Of a stretch of DNA of 64,000 nt, positions 26,972 to 34,276 are shown one piece after another; positions within the stretch are counted from its first letter, which is position 1, and each line of letters begins with the position of its first letter. The notes below the pieces were generated by a model, which did no database searches, was not told the DNA's origin, and saw only the letters and a program-made list of their open reading frames with translations. The translations under genes and the position numbers were made by a program. Source of the DNA: Leifsonia soli (GTDB taxonomy: Bacteria > Actinomycetota > Actinomycetes > Actinomycetales > Microbacteriaceae); NCBI RefSeq assembly GCF_013408745.1, contig NZ_JACCBJ010000001.1:496001-560000 (forward strand). Reading direction: 5' to 3'.

Positions 26972-28205
26972 CTCCAGCGCGCTGCGGGATGCTCCGGGCG
27001 GCCGGGCGGCCGTCCGCGGGCGCTGGTGGACGCTGTGGTGGGTGCAGGTCCTGCTCGTCTATCTGGGTGCGCGTGCGGTCACGACCGTCATCCTGCTGAG
27101 CTTCGCCGCCGCAGAGGGCGCGAACGCCTGGACGAGCGCGTCGCCCGACTACTTCTCCTTCGCCAACCTCTGGGACGGGCGCTGGTACGAGATTGTCGCC
27201 GGCTCCGGGTACCCCGCAGCGCTGCCGACGAGCGACGGCGTGCACGTGAGCGAGAACGCGTGGGCGTTCCTGCCCGGCTACCCGGGACTGGTCGACGTCG
27301 TCATGTTCCTGACCCGGCTGCCCTGGCCGATCGCGGCGGTGCTGGTGTCGTTCGCGGCGGGCGCCGGGGCCGCGCTGGTCTTCTCCCGGCTGATGCGCCG
27401 CGTGGGGCTGGGCGCATCCACGAGTCTGTTCGCCGTCGTCCTGTTCTGTGTCGCGCCGGTCTCCCCGCTGTTCCAGGTCGCGTACGCCGAGTCGCTGTAC
27501 ATCCTGCTGCTCGCGACCGCCCTGCTCCTGCTCGTCGAGCGCCGGTACGGCTGGCTGTTCCCCGTCGTGCTCGCGATGGCGTTCACCCGCCCGTCGGGCC
27601 TCGCGTTCGCGCTCGCGGTCGCGCTGCACGTCGGCTACCGGTGGCTGCGACGGCGAGAGGACCCGTTCCCCGTCCGCGAGCGCGTGCTCAGCGTGGCGCT
27701 CGCCGTCTTCAGCGGGCTCGCCGGGCTCGCCTGGCCGGCCATCGCCGCCATCGGGACAGGATCGCTCACCGCGTACACGGACACAGAGCTCGCCTGGCGC
27801 TCCGCCTACATCGGGTACACCCATCTGGTGCCGTTCGCGCCCTGGTTCCAGGGGGCCGACTGGTGGGCGAGCGCGATGCTCGGCATCCCCGGCTGGGTGG
27901 GCATGGTCGCGCTGGTCGTCATCGTTGCGCTGTTCGGCATCCTGCTGTTCTCCCCGGCGGTGCGGAGACTCGGGGTCGACCTGCGGTTCTGGGTCGCCGC
28001 CTACTCGCTCTACCTCCTCGCCGTGTTCTTCCCGCAGTCGAGCACCTTCCGGCTGCTGATGCCGCTCTTCCCGCTGCTGGGCGCGCTCGCCCTGCCGCGC
28101 AGCAGGGTCTACCGGGTGGCGATCGTCGCGCTGTTCATCGCCCTCCAGGTCGGCTGGGTCGCCGTCTGCTGGTACATCGACGGATACGATTGGTCACCTC
28201 CCTGA
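26940..28205 (+). CDS. Polytopic membrane protein, GT-C / PIG-V-like mannosyltransferase family
   Basis: The 421-residue protein has about nine hydrophobic segments. It carries WDGRWY at residues 78-83, an AWAFLPGYPGL segment soon after, and AYAESLYILLL, features shared with GT-C glycosyltransferases of the GPI-mannosyltransferase (PIG-V) type. These use a polyprenyl-linked sugar on the outer face of the membrane. The substrate is unknown, and mannosylation of envelope glycans or proteins is a guess. The GTG start lies inside dapE and overlaps it by 32 bp, implying coupled translation. Confidence 0.75.
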   Translation: MPGSPAAAPADSSALRDAPGGRAAVRGRWWTLWWVQVLLVYLGARAVTTVILLSFAAAEGANAWTSASPDYFSFANLWDGRWYEIVAGSGYPAALPTSDGVHVSENAWAFLPGYPGLVDVVMFLTRLPWPIAAVLVSFAAGAGAALVFSRLMRRVGLGASTSLFAVVLFCVAPVSPLFQVAYAESLYILLLATALLLLVERRYGWLFPVVLAMAFTRPSGLAFALAVALHVGYRWLRRREDPFPVRERVLSVALAVFSGLAGLAWPAIAAIGTGSLTAYTDTELAWRSAYIGYTHLVPFAPWFQGADWWASAMLGIPGWVGMVALVVIVALFGILLFSPAVRRLGVDLRFWVAAYSLYLLAVFFPQSSTFRLLMPLFPLLGALALPRSRVYRVAIVALFIALQVGWVAVCWYIDGYDWSPP

Positions 28206-28273
28206 TCCCTCCGATTTCCGCACGTCGGCAACGATGTCGGATAATAGGAGGACATCCACGAAAGGGGAGCTGC

Positions 28274-28447
28274 ATGGCGGCCATGAAGCCGAGGACCGGG
28301 GACGGGCCGATGGAGGCTGTGAAGGAGGGACGGCTCATCATCGTGCGTGTGCCGCTCGAGGGTGGGGGACGATTGGTGGTCTCCGTCAACGATGCGGAAG
28401 CCAAAGAGCTCCACGATGCGCTTGCGAGCGTGGTGACCTCCGCCTGA
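28274..28447 (+). CDS. DUF3117 domain-containing protein
   Basis: The 57-residue protein matches the small actinobacterial family DUF3117 along its whole length (MAAMKPRTGDGPMEAVKEGR ... VRVPLEGGGRLVVSVN). Its function is unknown. The strong conservation of the first 14 residues is typical. The ATG has AAAGGGGAG five bases upstream, and a GATAAT box at 28240-28245 gives a short leader, so this gene uses a conventional ribosome-binding site, unlike many neighbours. A strong terminator follows. In other actinobacteria a DUF3117 gene is found in the same general dap/tatB region. Confidence 0.92.
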   Translation: MAAMKPRTGDGPMEAVKEGRLIIVRVPLEGGGRLVVSVNDAEAKELHDALASVVTSA

Positions 28448-28459
28448 CCAACGCTGTAA

Positions 28460-28498
28460 CGAGAAGGGCCCCGATCTCATCGATCGGGGCCCTTCTCG
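28460..28498. terminator. Bidirectional terminator between DUF3117 and the O-methyltransferase
   Basis: A perfect 17-bp stem runs from 28460 to 28476 (core AGAAGGGCCCCGATC) and from 28482 to 28498, with a five-base loop. It lies 12 bp after the DUF3117 stop and 13 bp from the end of the convergent methyltransferase gene, so it can serve both. Confidence 0.85.
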
Positions 28499-28511
28499 CA
28501 TGCTCGGGCGC

Positions 28512-29144
28512 CTAGGGCGCGAGCTTGGTGATCTGCAGCAGGCCTTCGCCGGCCGGCGACAGGGCGCTGATGACCGCGCCGGACGCCGAGGTCTCGGTGA
28601 TGAGCGTGCGGAAGCCGGTGGCGATCTCGTCGCGCGCGGCCGGGTCGGCGACGCGCCCGCGCCAGAGCGCCCGGGCGACGAGCACCGTGCCGCCGGGTCG
28701 CACGAGCCGAAGTCCGTGCTCGACGTACTCGATGACCGACTGCGGGTCGGCGTCGATGAAGACGATGTCGTAGGAGTTCTCGTTCATCCGCGGCAGCACC
28801 TCGAGTGCCCGGCCGGGGATGAGGCGCACCCGGTTCGACGGCAGCCCGGCCTCGGTGAAGAACGCGCGGGCGTGCTGCTGGTACTCGACCTCGACGTCGA
28901 TGGAGGTGAGCTGTGCATCCGTTCCGCCCGTGAGCAGCCACAGGCCGGAGACGCCGACGCCGGTTCCGATCTCGACCACGTTCTCGGCGCGCGTCGCTGC
29001 GACGACGACGGCCGCCTGAGCGCCGGTCGCGGGCGAGATCGGTTCGATGCCCAGTTCGAGCGACTGCTGCCGTGCCCGGGCGATCACGTCGCTCTCGACG
29101 ACGATGTCGTCGGCGAATCTCCAGTTCGAGTCCTTGTCTGACAC
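28512..29144 (-). CDS. Class I SAM-dependent O-methyltransferase
   Basis: The 210-residue protein has the Rossmann-like methyltransferase fold, with the SAM-binding loop VVEIGTGVGVSGLWLL at about residues 56-71, the acidic strand end SIDVE and the motif-II region YDIVFIDAD. It belongs to the O-methyltransferase family 3 (catechol-type) that is conserved upstream of sigE and tatB in mycobacteria. The acceptor is unknown. The GTG start has GGGAGAG a few bases upstream. It is divergent from tatB with 97 bp between, and no sigE, anti-sigma or htrA gene is in that gap. Confidence 0.9.
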   Translation of the reverse strand: MSDKDSNWRFADDIVVESDVIARARQQSLELGIEPISPATGAQAAVVVAATRAENVVEIGTGVGVSGLWLLTGGTDAQLTSIDVEVEYQQHARAFFTEAGLPSNRVRLIPGRALEVLPRMNENSYDIVFIDADPQSVIEYVEHGLRLVRPGGTVLVARALWRGRVADPAARDEIATGFRTLITETSASGAVISALSPAGEGLLQITKLAP

Positions 29145-29241
29145 AGCTCTCCCGTCGATCGGCCTCGGGCGCGGGCCTCTTCTCAGGATACGGCGGGCTC
29201 ATGCGGCATCCGTGCAGGCACCGCCGCGATACCCTGGAAAC

Positions 29242-29604
29242 GTGTTCGGGCTGACCTTCGACAAGCTGCTGATCGTGGCGGTGATCGCGGCGTTCGTCAT
29301 CGGCCCGGAACGTCTGCCCGCCTACGCCGCGAAGCTCGGTCAGCTGGTGCGGTCGCTTCGGGATTTCGCCAACGGCGCGAAGGACCGGATGCGCGATGAG
29401 ATGGGCCCCGAGTTCGACGAGGTCGACTGGAAGAAGCTCGACCCCCGCCAGTACGACCCGCGCCGCATCATCCGCGAGGCGCTGCTCGAGGACGGCCCGG
29501 AGGCCACCGGCGCGATCAAGCCGGTGACGCAGTCCGCCTACGCCCAGCGGAAGATGCCGCTGACGGCCGGAGCGATCCCGCCGTACGACACCGAGTCCAC
29601 CTGA
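29242..29604 (+). CDS. tatB: Sec-independent (twin-arginine) translocase subunit TatB
   Basis: The 120-residue protein has one N-terminal membrane helix (FGLTFDKLLIVAVIAAFVIGPERLP) with the conserved Gly-Pro hinge and Glu, then the amphipathic helix AYAAKLGQLVRSLRDFA and a polar tail. This is the TatA/B layout, and the long tail and the F-G-L/I start favour TatB. It should bind TatC and receive folded substrates with RR signal peptides. The GTG start follows TACCCT by six bases. No tatC is in the window. Confidence 0.85.
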   Translation: MFGLTFDKLLIVAVIAAFVIGPERLPAYAAKLGQLVRSLRDFANGAKDRMRDEMGPEFDEVDWKKLDPRQYDPRRIIREALLEDGPEATGAIKPVTQSAYAQRKMPLTAGAIPPYDTEST

Positions 29605-29650
29605 CGCGGCGCGGCGGGCTGCGCGGGCGCGCATCCACTACGCTGCGGAC

Positions 29651-31024
29651 ATGATCGCAACGGAGCAGTCGCTGAGCAGAGCGACCGTCGCGCGGTACGC
29701 CGTCGGCTCGCTCGGCACGGGCGGCTTCGCCACTTTGCCCGGGCTGGTGCTCGTCTACTACCTGACCGACTCGCTGGGCGTCGCCGCGCTCGTCGCGGGC
29801 GTCGTCGTGACGGTGGCCAAGGTGTGGGACGTGGTCATCGACCCGGTGATCGGAGCCAGGAGCGACCGGATGCTCGCGGTGCGCGGCTCCCGCCGGCCGA
29901 TGATGTTGCTCGGCGCGCTGGCCCTGCCGGTGTTCTTCCTCCTCACCTTCGCCGTCCCGCCCGGGACGCCCACCGCGGCGGCCGCCGTATGGGTGCTGCT
30001 CGCGTTCGTGCTGACGGCGACGGCGTTCAGCCTGTTCCAGGTGCCGTACATCGCGCTCCCGGCGGAGCTCGCGTCCGGCTACGACCAGCGCACGCGCCTG
30101 CTGACCTGGCGGGTGGTGGTGCTGACCTTCGCCATCCTGCTGTTCGGCGCGGGCGGCCCCGCGCTGCGGTCGCTCGGCGGAGGGAACACGTTCGCCGGGT
30201 ACGTCCTCATGGCCCTGGTCGCCGGGGTGGCGATCGGCGCCGGGATGCTCGTGTCCGCGTTCGTCGCACCGCGCGGTCTGCCCGCGGGCGCGTCGCTGCC
30301 GCGTGAGAGCATGATCGCGACGGTCCGGGCGAACTACGCGGCCGGGATGCGCGTGCTGCGCGACAGCCAGCCGTTCCGCGCTCTGCTGCTGACCTTCCTG
30401 CTCCAGGGACTGGCCACCGGCCTGATGCTCGCCGGGGCCAACTACGTCGCGACCTGGGTGCTGCACTCGGAGGACGCCGTGACCTTCCTGTTCGTGGCGC
30501 TCATCGGTCCCGCCCTCATCGTGACGCCGCTGTGGGGCGTCGTAGCGCGCCGCATCGGCAAGGAGCGCGGGTTCGTGATCGCGAGCCTGGTGTTCGGGCT
30601 GGCGGCCCTGTCCATGTTCGCGCTGCTGTGGGCGCCCGGCGCCTGGGTCTACGCGCCCGTCGCCCTGGCCGGCGCCGGGTACGCGGGCATGCAGTCCCTG
30701 CCGATGGCCATGCTCCCCGACGTGATCTCGCACGACGCCCGCCGCAACGGCGAAGGCCGCGCCGGCACGTTCGGCGGCATGTGGACGGCGGGGGAGACCA
30801 CCGGGATGGCCCTCGGCGCGACCGCGCTGAGCATCGTGCTGGCCCTGAGCGGGTACGTCTCGCGCAGCGCGGCGGTGGCCGAGGCGGGGGCATCGCAGCC
30901 GTCCAGCGCCGTCGCCGGGATCGTCCTGACCTTCAGCCTGGTTCCCGCGATCATCATCGCGATCAGCCTGGTGCCGCTGGCGCGGTACCGGCTCCGGAAG
31001 GGAGACATCGATGGCGTCGTTTGA
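29651..31024 (+). CDS. MFS / GPH-type (MelB-like) cation-coupled transporter
   Basis: The 457-residue protein has about twelve membrane helices. The cytoplasmic loop WDVVIDPVIGARSDRMLAVRGSRRPMMLLG and VPYIALPAELASGYDQRTRLLTWR are typical of the glycoside-pentoside-hexuronide:cation symporter family. The substrate is not evident and need not be a sugar. TACGCT lies six bases before the ATG. Its last 14 bp overlap the start of the PLP-dependent lyase-like gene, which suggests import or export of that enzyme's substrate or product. Confidence 0.87.
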   Translation: MIATEQSLSRATVARYAVGSLGTGGFATLPGLVLVYYLTDSLGVAALVAGVVVTVAKVWDVVIDPVIGARSDRMLAVRGSRRPMMLLGALALPVFFLLTFAVPPGTPTAAAAVWVLLAFVLTATAFSLFQVPYIALPAELASGYDQRTRLLTWRVVVLTFAILLFGAGGPALRSLGGGNTFAGYVLMALVAGVAIGAGMLVSAFVAPRGLPAGASLPRESMIATVRANYAAGMRVLRDSQPFRALLLTFLLQGLATGLMLAGANYVATWVLHSEDAVTFLFVALIGPALIVTPLWGVVARRIGKERGFVIASLVFGLAALSMFALLWAPGAWVYAPVALAGAGYAGMQSLPMAMLPDVISHDARRNGEGRAGTFGGMWTAGETTGMALGATALSIVLALSGYVSRSAAVAEAGASQPSSAVAGIVLTFSLVPAIIIAISLVPLARYRLRKGDIDGVV

Positions 31025-32510
31025 TGCTGCGGCCATCCTCGGCCGCCTCGCCGCCCTGCGCGAGGCGGACGCGCCGACGCACGGCGGGCGGGTGCTGAGC
31101 TACGTCTACGACTCCGGGATGCCGGAGATCGACGAGCTGGCGGCGGAGGCCATGCGGCTGGTGCAGCCGGTGAACGGGCTGGACCCGACCACGTTCACGT
31201 CGGTCGCCGTGATGGAGCGCGAGGTCGTCGGGTTCGCGCGCGAGCTGCTGCACGGCGGCGACGACGTGGTCGGCTCGGTGACCTCGGGAGGGACGGAGTC
31301 ATGCCTCCTCGCGGTGAAGACCGCCCGCGATGTCTGGCGGGCCGCCGGAGGCACGGGGACGCCGCGCCTGCTCGCGCCGGTGACCGCGCATGCCGCGTTC
31401 CAGAAGGCCGCGGCGCTGTTCGACCTGACGCTGGACCTCGTGCCGGTGGACCCCCGGACCGGGCGGCTGGACGTCTCCCGTCTGATCGAGCGCATCGGCC
31501 CGGATGTCGCCCTGGTCGTGGTCTCGGCGCCGTCGTACCCGTACGCGACGCTCGACCCGATCGAAGTGGTCGCGGCGGCCTGCGAGGACGCGGGCGTGGC
31601 CTGTCACGTGGACGCGTGCATCGGCGGCTGGATCCTGCCGTTCTGGCGGGCGGCGGACGGCTCGGCGCTCCCGGCGTGGGACTTCCGGGTGCCCGGCGTG
31701 ACGAGCGTCTCGGCCGACCTCCACAAGTACGGGTACGCCCCGAAGGGCGCCAGCGTGCTGCTCCAGCGGGGGAGGGACCGGCAGCGGCGGCAGTACTTCG
31801 CGACGACGGGCTGGCCGGGCTACCCGGTCGTCAACTCCACGCTGCTCGGGTCGAAGTCGGCCGGGTCGCTCGCGGCGTCGTGGGCCATCATCCAGGCGCT
31901 CGGAGCCCGCGGGTTCGCGCGTCTCGCCGAGTCGTGCCGCCGGGCCACCCGCGGGCTGCAGGACATCGTCGGCGACATCGAGGGGCTGCGGGTGCTCGGC
32001 GACCCGACCGGTCCGCTGCTCGCCGTCACGACCGACGAGTCGCTGCCGTCCGAGCGTCGCATCGACCCGCACCACTGGGCGGACCGAGTCCGCCGCCGCG
32101 GCTGGGTGCTGCAGCTGCAGCCCGGACTGGTGCAGCCGGACGGCACCCGCCTGCCGCACACGACGCACCTCACGATCACCCCGGTGACGGAGGGACGGAT
32201 CGACGAGCTGGAGGCCGCTCTGCGCGGCGCGGCGGACGAGGCGCGCGGCGTCCCCCCGGTCGACGCGGATGCGGTGCTCGCATCCCTGCCCGGCGACCTG
32301 CTCGCGGGGCTCGCGGCCGGCGACGTCGAGCTCGATTCGGCGACGGCCGCGCAGCTCCTCGCCTCGATCGGTCTCGCGGGAGGCGCGACCCCCGGCCTGC
32401 CCGACGATCAGGCGCCGCTGCTCGCGCTCGTCTCGGCTCTCCCGCGCCCGATCACGGAGCGCCTCCTCACCGAGCTCCTCGCCCGCGCCGTCGAACCCCC
32501 CGACGCCTGA
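31011..32510 (+). CDS. PLP-dependent decarboxylase/lyase, sphingosine-1-phosphate lyase-like
   Basis: The 499-residue fold-type I PLP enzyme has VTSGGTESCLLAVKTARD for phosphate binding, HVDACIGGWILPFW near the ring-stacking Asp, and the Schiff-base lysine in SADLHKYGYAPKGASV at about residue 240. HKYGYAPKG is the form found in sphingosine-phosphate lyases rather than glutamate decarboxylases (which have HKYG...P.G with other context). A roughly 90-residue Ala/Leu-rich C-terminal extension follows the usual end of the domain. Bacteria of this kind do not make typical sphingolipids, so the substrate is unclear. It overlaps the transporter gene by 14 bp. Confidence 0.85.
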   Translation: MASFDAAAILGRLAALREADAPTHGGRVLSYVYDSGMPEIDELAAEAMRLVQPVNGLDPTTFTSVAVMEREVVGFARELLHGGDDVVGSVTSGGTESCLLAVKTARDVWRAAGGTGTPRLLAPVTAHAAFQKAAALFDLTLDLVPVDPRTGRLDVSRLIERIGPDVALVVVSAPSYPYATLDPIEVVAAACEDAGVACHVDACIGGWILPFWRAADGSALPAWDFRVPGVTSVSADLHKYGYAPKGASVLLQRGRDRQRRQYFATTGWPGYPVVNSTLLGSKSAGSLAASWAIIQALGARGFARLAESCRRATRGLQDIVGDIEGLRVLGDPTGPLLAVTTDESLPSERRIDPHHWADRVRRRGWVLQLQPGLVQPDGTRLPHTTHLTITPVTEGRIDELEAALRGAADEARGVPPVDADAVLASLPGDLLAGLAAGDVELDSATAAQLLASIGLAGGATPGLPDDQAPLLALVSALPRPITERLLTELLARAVEPPDA

Positions 32511-32517
32511 CCCGCCT

Positions 32518-32593
32518 CCCCGCCGTCGAGTCCGCAAACTTTGCACGCTGTGGGCGCGTTGGGCGTGCAAAGATTGCGGACTCGACGGCGGGG
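32518..32593. repeat. Family B palindromic element, copy 2
   Basis: Two 31-base arms (32518-32548 and 32563-32593) pair with one mismatch (A at 32572) around a 14-base loop. The core GTCGAGTCCGCAAACTTTGC is identical to copy 1 at 24763-24836, while the loop is different. It fills the gap between the convergent lyase-like and mrp genes. Confidence 0.85.
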
Positions 32594-32601
32594 GGCCGGG
32601 G

Positions 32602-33762
32602 TCAGCGGACGGAGAGGCCGAGCTTGCGGCCGGCGAGGCCGCGGGAGCGGGTGGCCAGGCGGTCCGCGACGGCGCGGATCGCGGCGGCAGCGGGATCGGC
32701 GGGATCGGTCACCACGATGGGCGCGCCGGTGTCGCCCCCGGCCCGCAGCGGGATGCTGAGCGGAACGCTCGCGAGCAGCGGCACCTCGTCCTCCTGCCCG
32801 GACGAGAGCCGGCGCGCCACCTCGGCTCCGCCGCCCGAGCCGAACAGATCGAGCACGCTGCCGTCCGGCTGCACGAGCCCGGCCATGTTCTCGATCACCC
32901 CGATGACCCGCTGGCCGGTCTGCCGGGCGACGACGCCGCTGCGCTCCGCCACGTCCGCCGCGGCCGGCTGCGGTGTCGTCACCACGAGCACCTCCGCGCC
33001 GGGCAGCAGCTGACCGACCGAGATCGCGACGTCGCCCGTTCCCGGGGGCAGGTCGAGCAGGAGGACGTCCAGATCGCCGAAGTAGACGTCCGAGAGGAAC
33101 TGCTGGATGGTCCGGTGCAGCATCGGCCCGCGCCAGGCGACGGCCGCTGAGGCCGAGTCGACGAACATTCCGATCGAGACGACCTTCACGCCGTAGGCGA
33201 CCGGAGGAAGGATCATGTCGTCGACGCGCGTGGGCCGCGGTGCGACGCCGTTCTCGTCCGTCAGCCCGAGGATGCCGGGGATGGAGAAGCCGTGGACGTC
33301 CGCATCCACGATCCCGACTCGCAGCCCGCGCTCCGCCAGCGCGACGGCCAGGTTCGCCGTGACGGTCGACTTGCCGACGCCGCCCTTGCCGCTGGTGACC
33401 GCGTACACGCGGGTCAGCGACTCGGGGCCGAACTGCTGGCCGCGCACCGGCCGGCCGGCGCGCAGCCGGTCGGTCAGGGCGCGGCGCTCCGCGGGGGTCA
33501 TCACGGAGACGTCGACGGCGACCTCGGTCACGCCCGGGACCGCGGCGGTCGCAGCGCGCACATCCCGCTCGATCGCGTCGGCCGCCGGGCAGCCGACGAT
33601 GGTCAGCTTGATGCCGACCTCGGCACGACCCCGCGCATCCACCGCGACGCCGCCCACCATGTCGAGCTCGGTGATCGGCTTGCGGATCTCGGGGTCGAGC
33701 ACCGCGCCGAGCGCGCTCCGGACGGCGCCCGCGAGGTCGACGACTCCGTCGGGCTCAGGCAC
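32602..33762 (-). CDS. mrp: Mrp/NBP35-type P-loop ATPase, iron-sulfur cluster carrier
   Basis: The 386-residue protein has an N-terminal DUF59/MIP18-type domain (residues 10-95; VGCPAADAIERDV) followed by the deviant Walker A SGKGGVGKST at about residues 124-133 and the LLDLPPGTGD switch. Mrp proteins bind and transfer Fe-S clusters. The usual C-terminal CxxC is not seen in the expected place, and VIENMAGL has no following cysteines. It is the last gene of an operon, starting inside the DUF1003 gene (8-bp overlap). Confidence 0.93.
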   Translation of the reverse strand: MPEPDGVVDLAGAVRSALGAVLDPEIRKPITELDMVGGVAVDARGRAEVGIKLTIVGCPAADAIERDVRAATAAVPGVTEVAVDVSVMTPAERRALTDRLRAGRPVRGQQFGPESLTRVYAVTSGKGGVGKSTVTANLAVALAERGLRVGIVDADVHGFSIPGILGLTDENGVAPRPTRVDDMILPPVAYGVKVVSIGMFVDSASAAVAWRGPMLHRTIQQFLSDVYFGDLDVLLLDLPPGTGDVAISVGQLLPGAEVLVVTTPQPAAADVAERSGVVARQTGQRVIGVIENMAGLVQPDGSVLDLFGSGGGAEVARRLSSGQEDEVPLLASVPLSIPLRAGGDTGAPIVVTDPADPAAAAIRAVADRLATRSRGLAGRKLGLSVR

Positions 33763-34276
33763 GGGCCTGCTCGCCGTCGCCCGCGTCGCCCCTCTCGAGG
33801 TCTTCGAGCAGCGAACGGAGCTCGGCGCGGATGAAATCCTTCGTCGCCATGTCCTTCACCGCGAGCCGCAGCGCGACGACCTCGCGCGCCAGGTACTCGG
33901 TGTCGGCGAGGTTGCGCTCCGCGCGCTGCCGGTCCTGCTCGATCTGCACGCGGTCGCGGTCGTCCTGACGGTTCTGCGCGAGCAGGATGAGAGGAGCGGC
34001 GTACGAGGCCTGCAACGACAGCACCAGGGTCAGGGCGATGAAGCCGAGGGCGGCGGAGTCGAAACGCCAGGCGTTCGGCGCGAGCGTGTTCCAGCCCATC
34101 CACAGCACGACGAAGACCGTCAGCCCCAGCACGAACCAGGGCGTGCCCATGGCCCGTGCGATCCACTCGGTGAACCGGCCGAACCGGTCGCGCGACTCCA
34201 CCGGGCTGCGTCGCAGCACCGGCGTCCGGAGTCCCTTCGGGGCGTCGAGCCCCGCGTCCTGCCTACCTCCTGCCAC
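33755..34276 (-). CDS. DUF1003 membrane protein
   Basis: The 173-residue protein has the DUF1003 pattern: GRFTEWIARAMGTPWFVLGLTVFVVLWMGWNTL as first membrane hairpin, then FDSAALGFIALTLVLSLQASYAAPLILLAQNRQDDRDR and a long amphipathic/coiled C-terminal part (VQIEQDRQRAERNLADTEYLAREV). Its function is unknown. It overlaps the MgtE-sensor-like gene by 14 bp and mrp by 8 bp, so all three are almost certainly co-translated and may work together at the membrane. Confidence 0.9.
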   Translation of the reverse strand: MAGGRQDAGLDAPKGLRTPVLRRSPVESRDRFGRFTEWIARAMGTPWFVLGLTVFVVLWMGWNTLAPNAWRFDSAALGFIALTLVLSLQASYAAPLILLAQNRQDDRDRVQIEQDRQRAERNLADTEYLAREVVALRLAVKDMATKDFIRAELRSLLEDLERGDAGDGEQARA

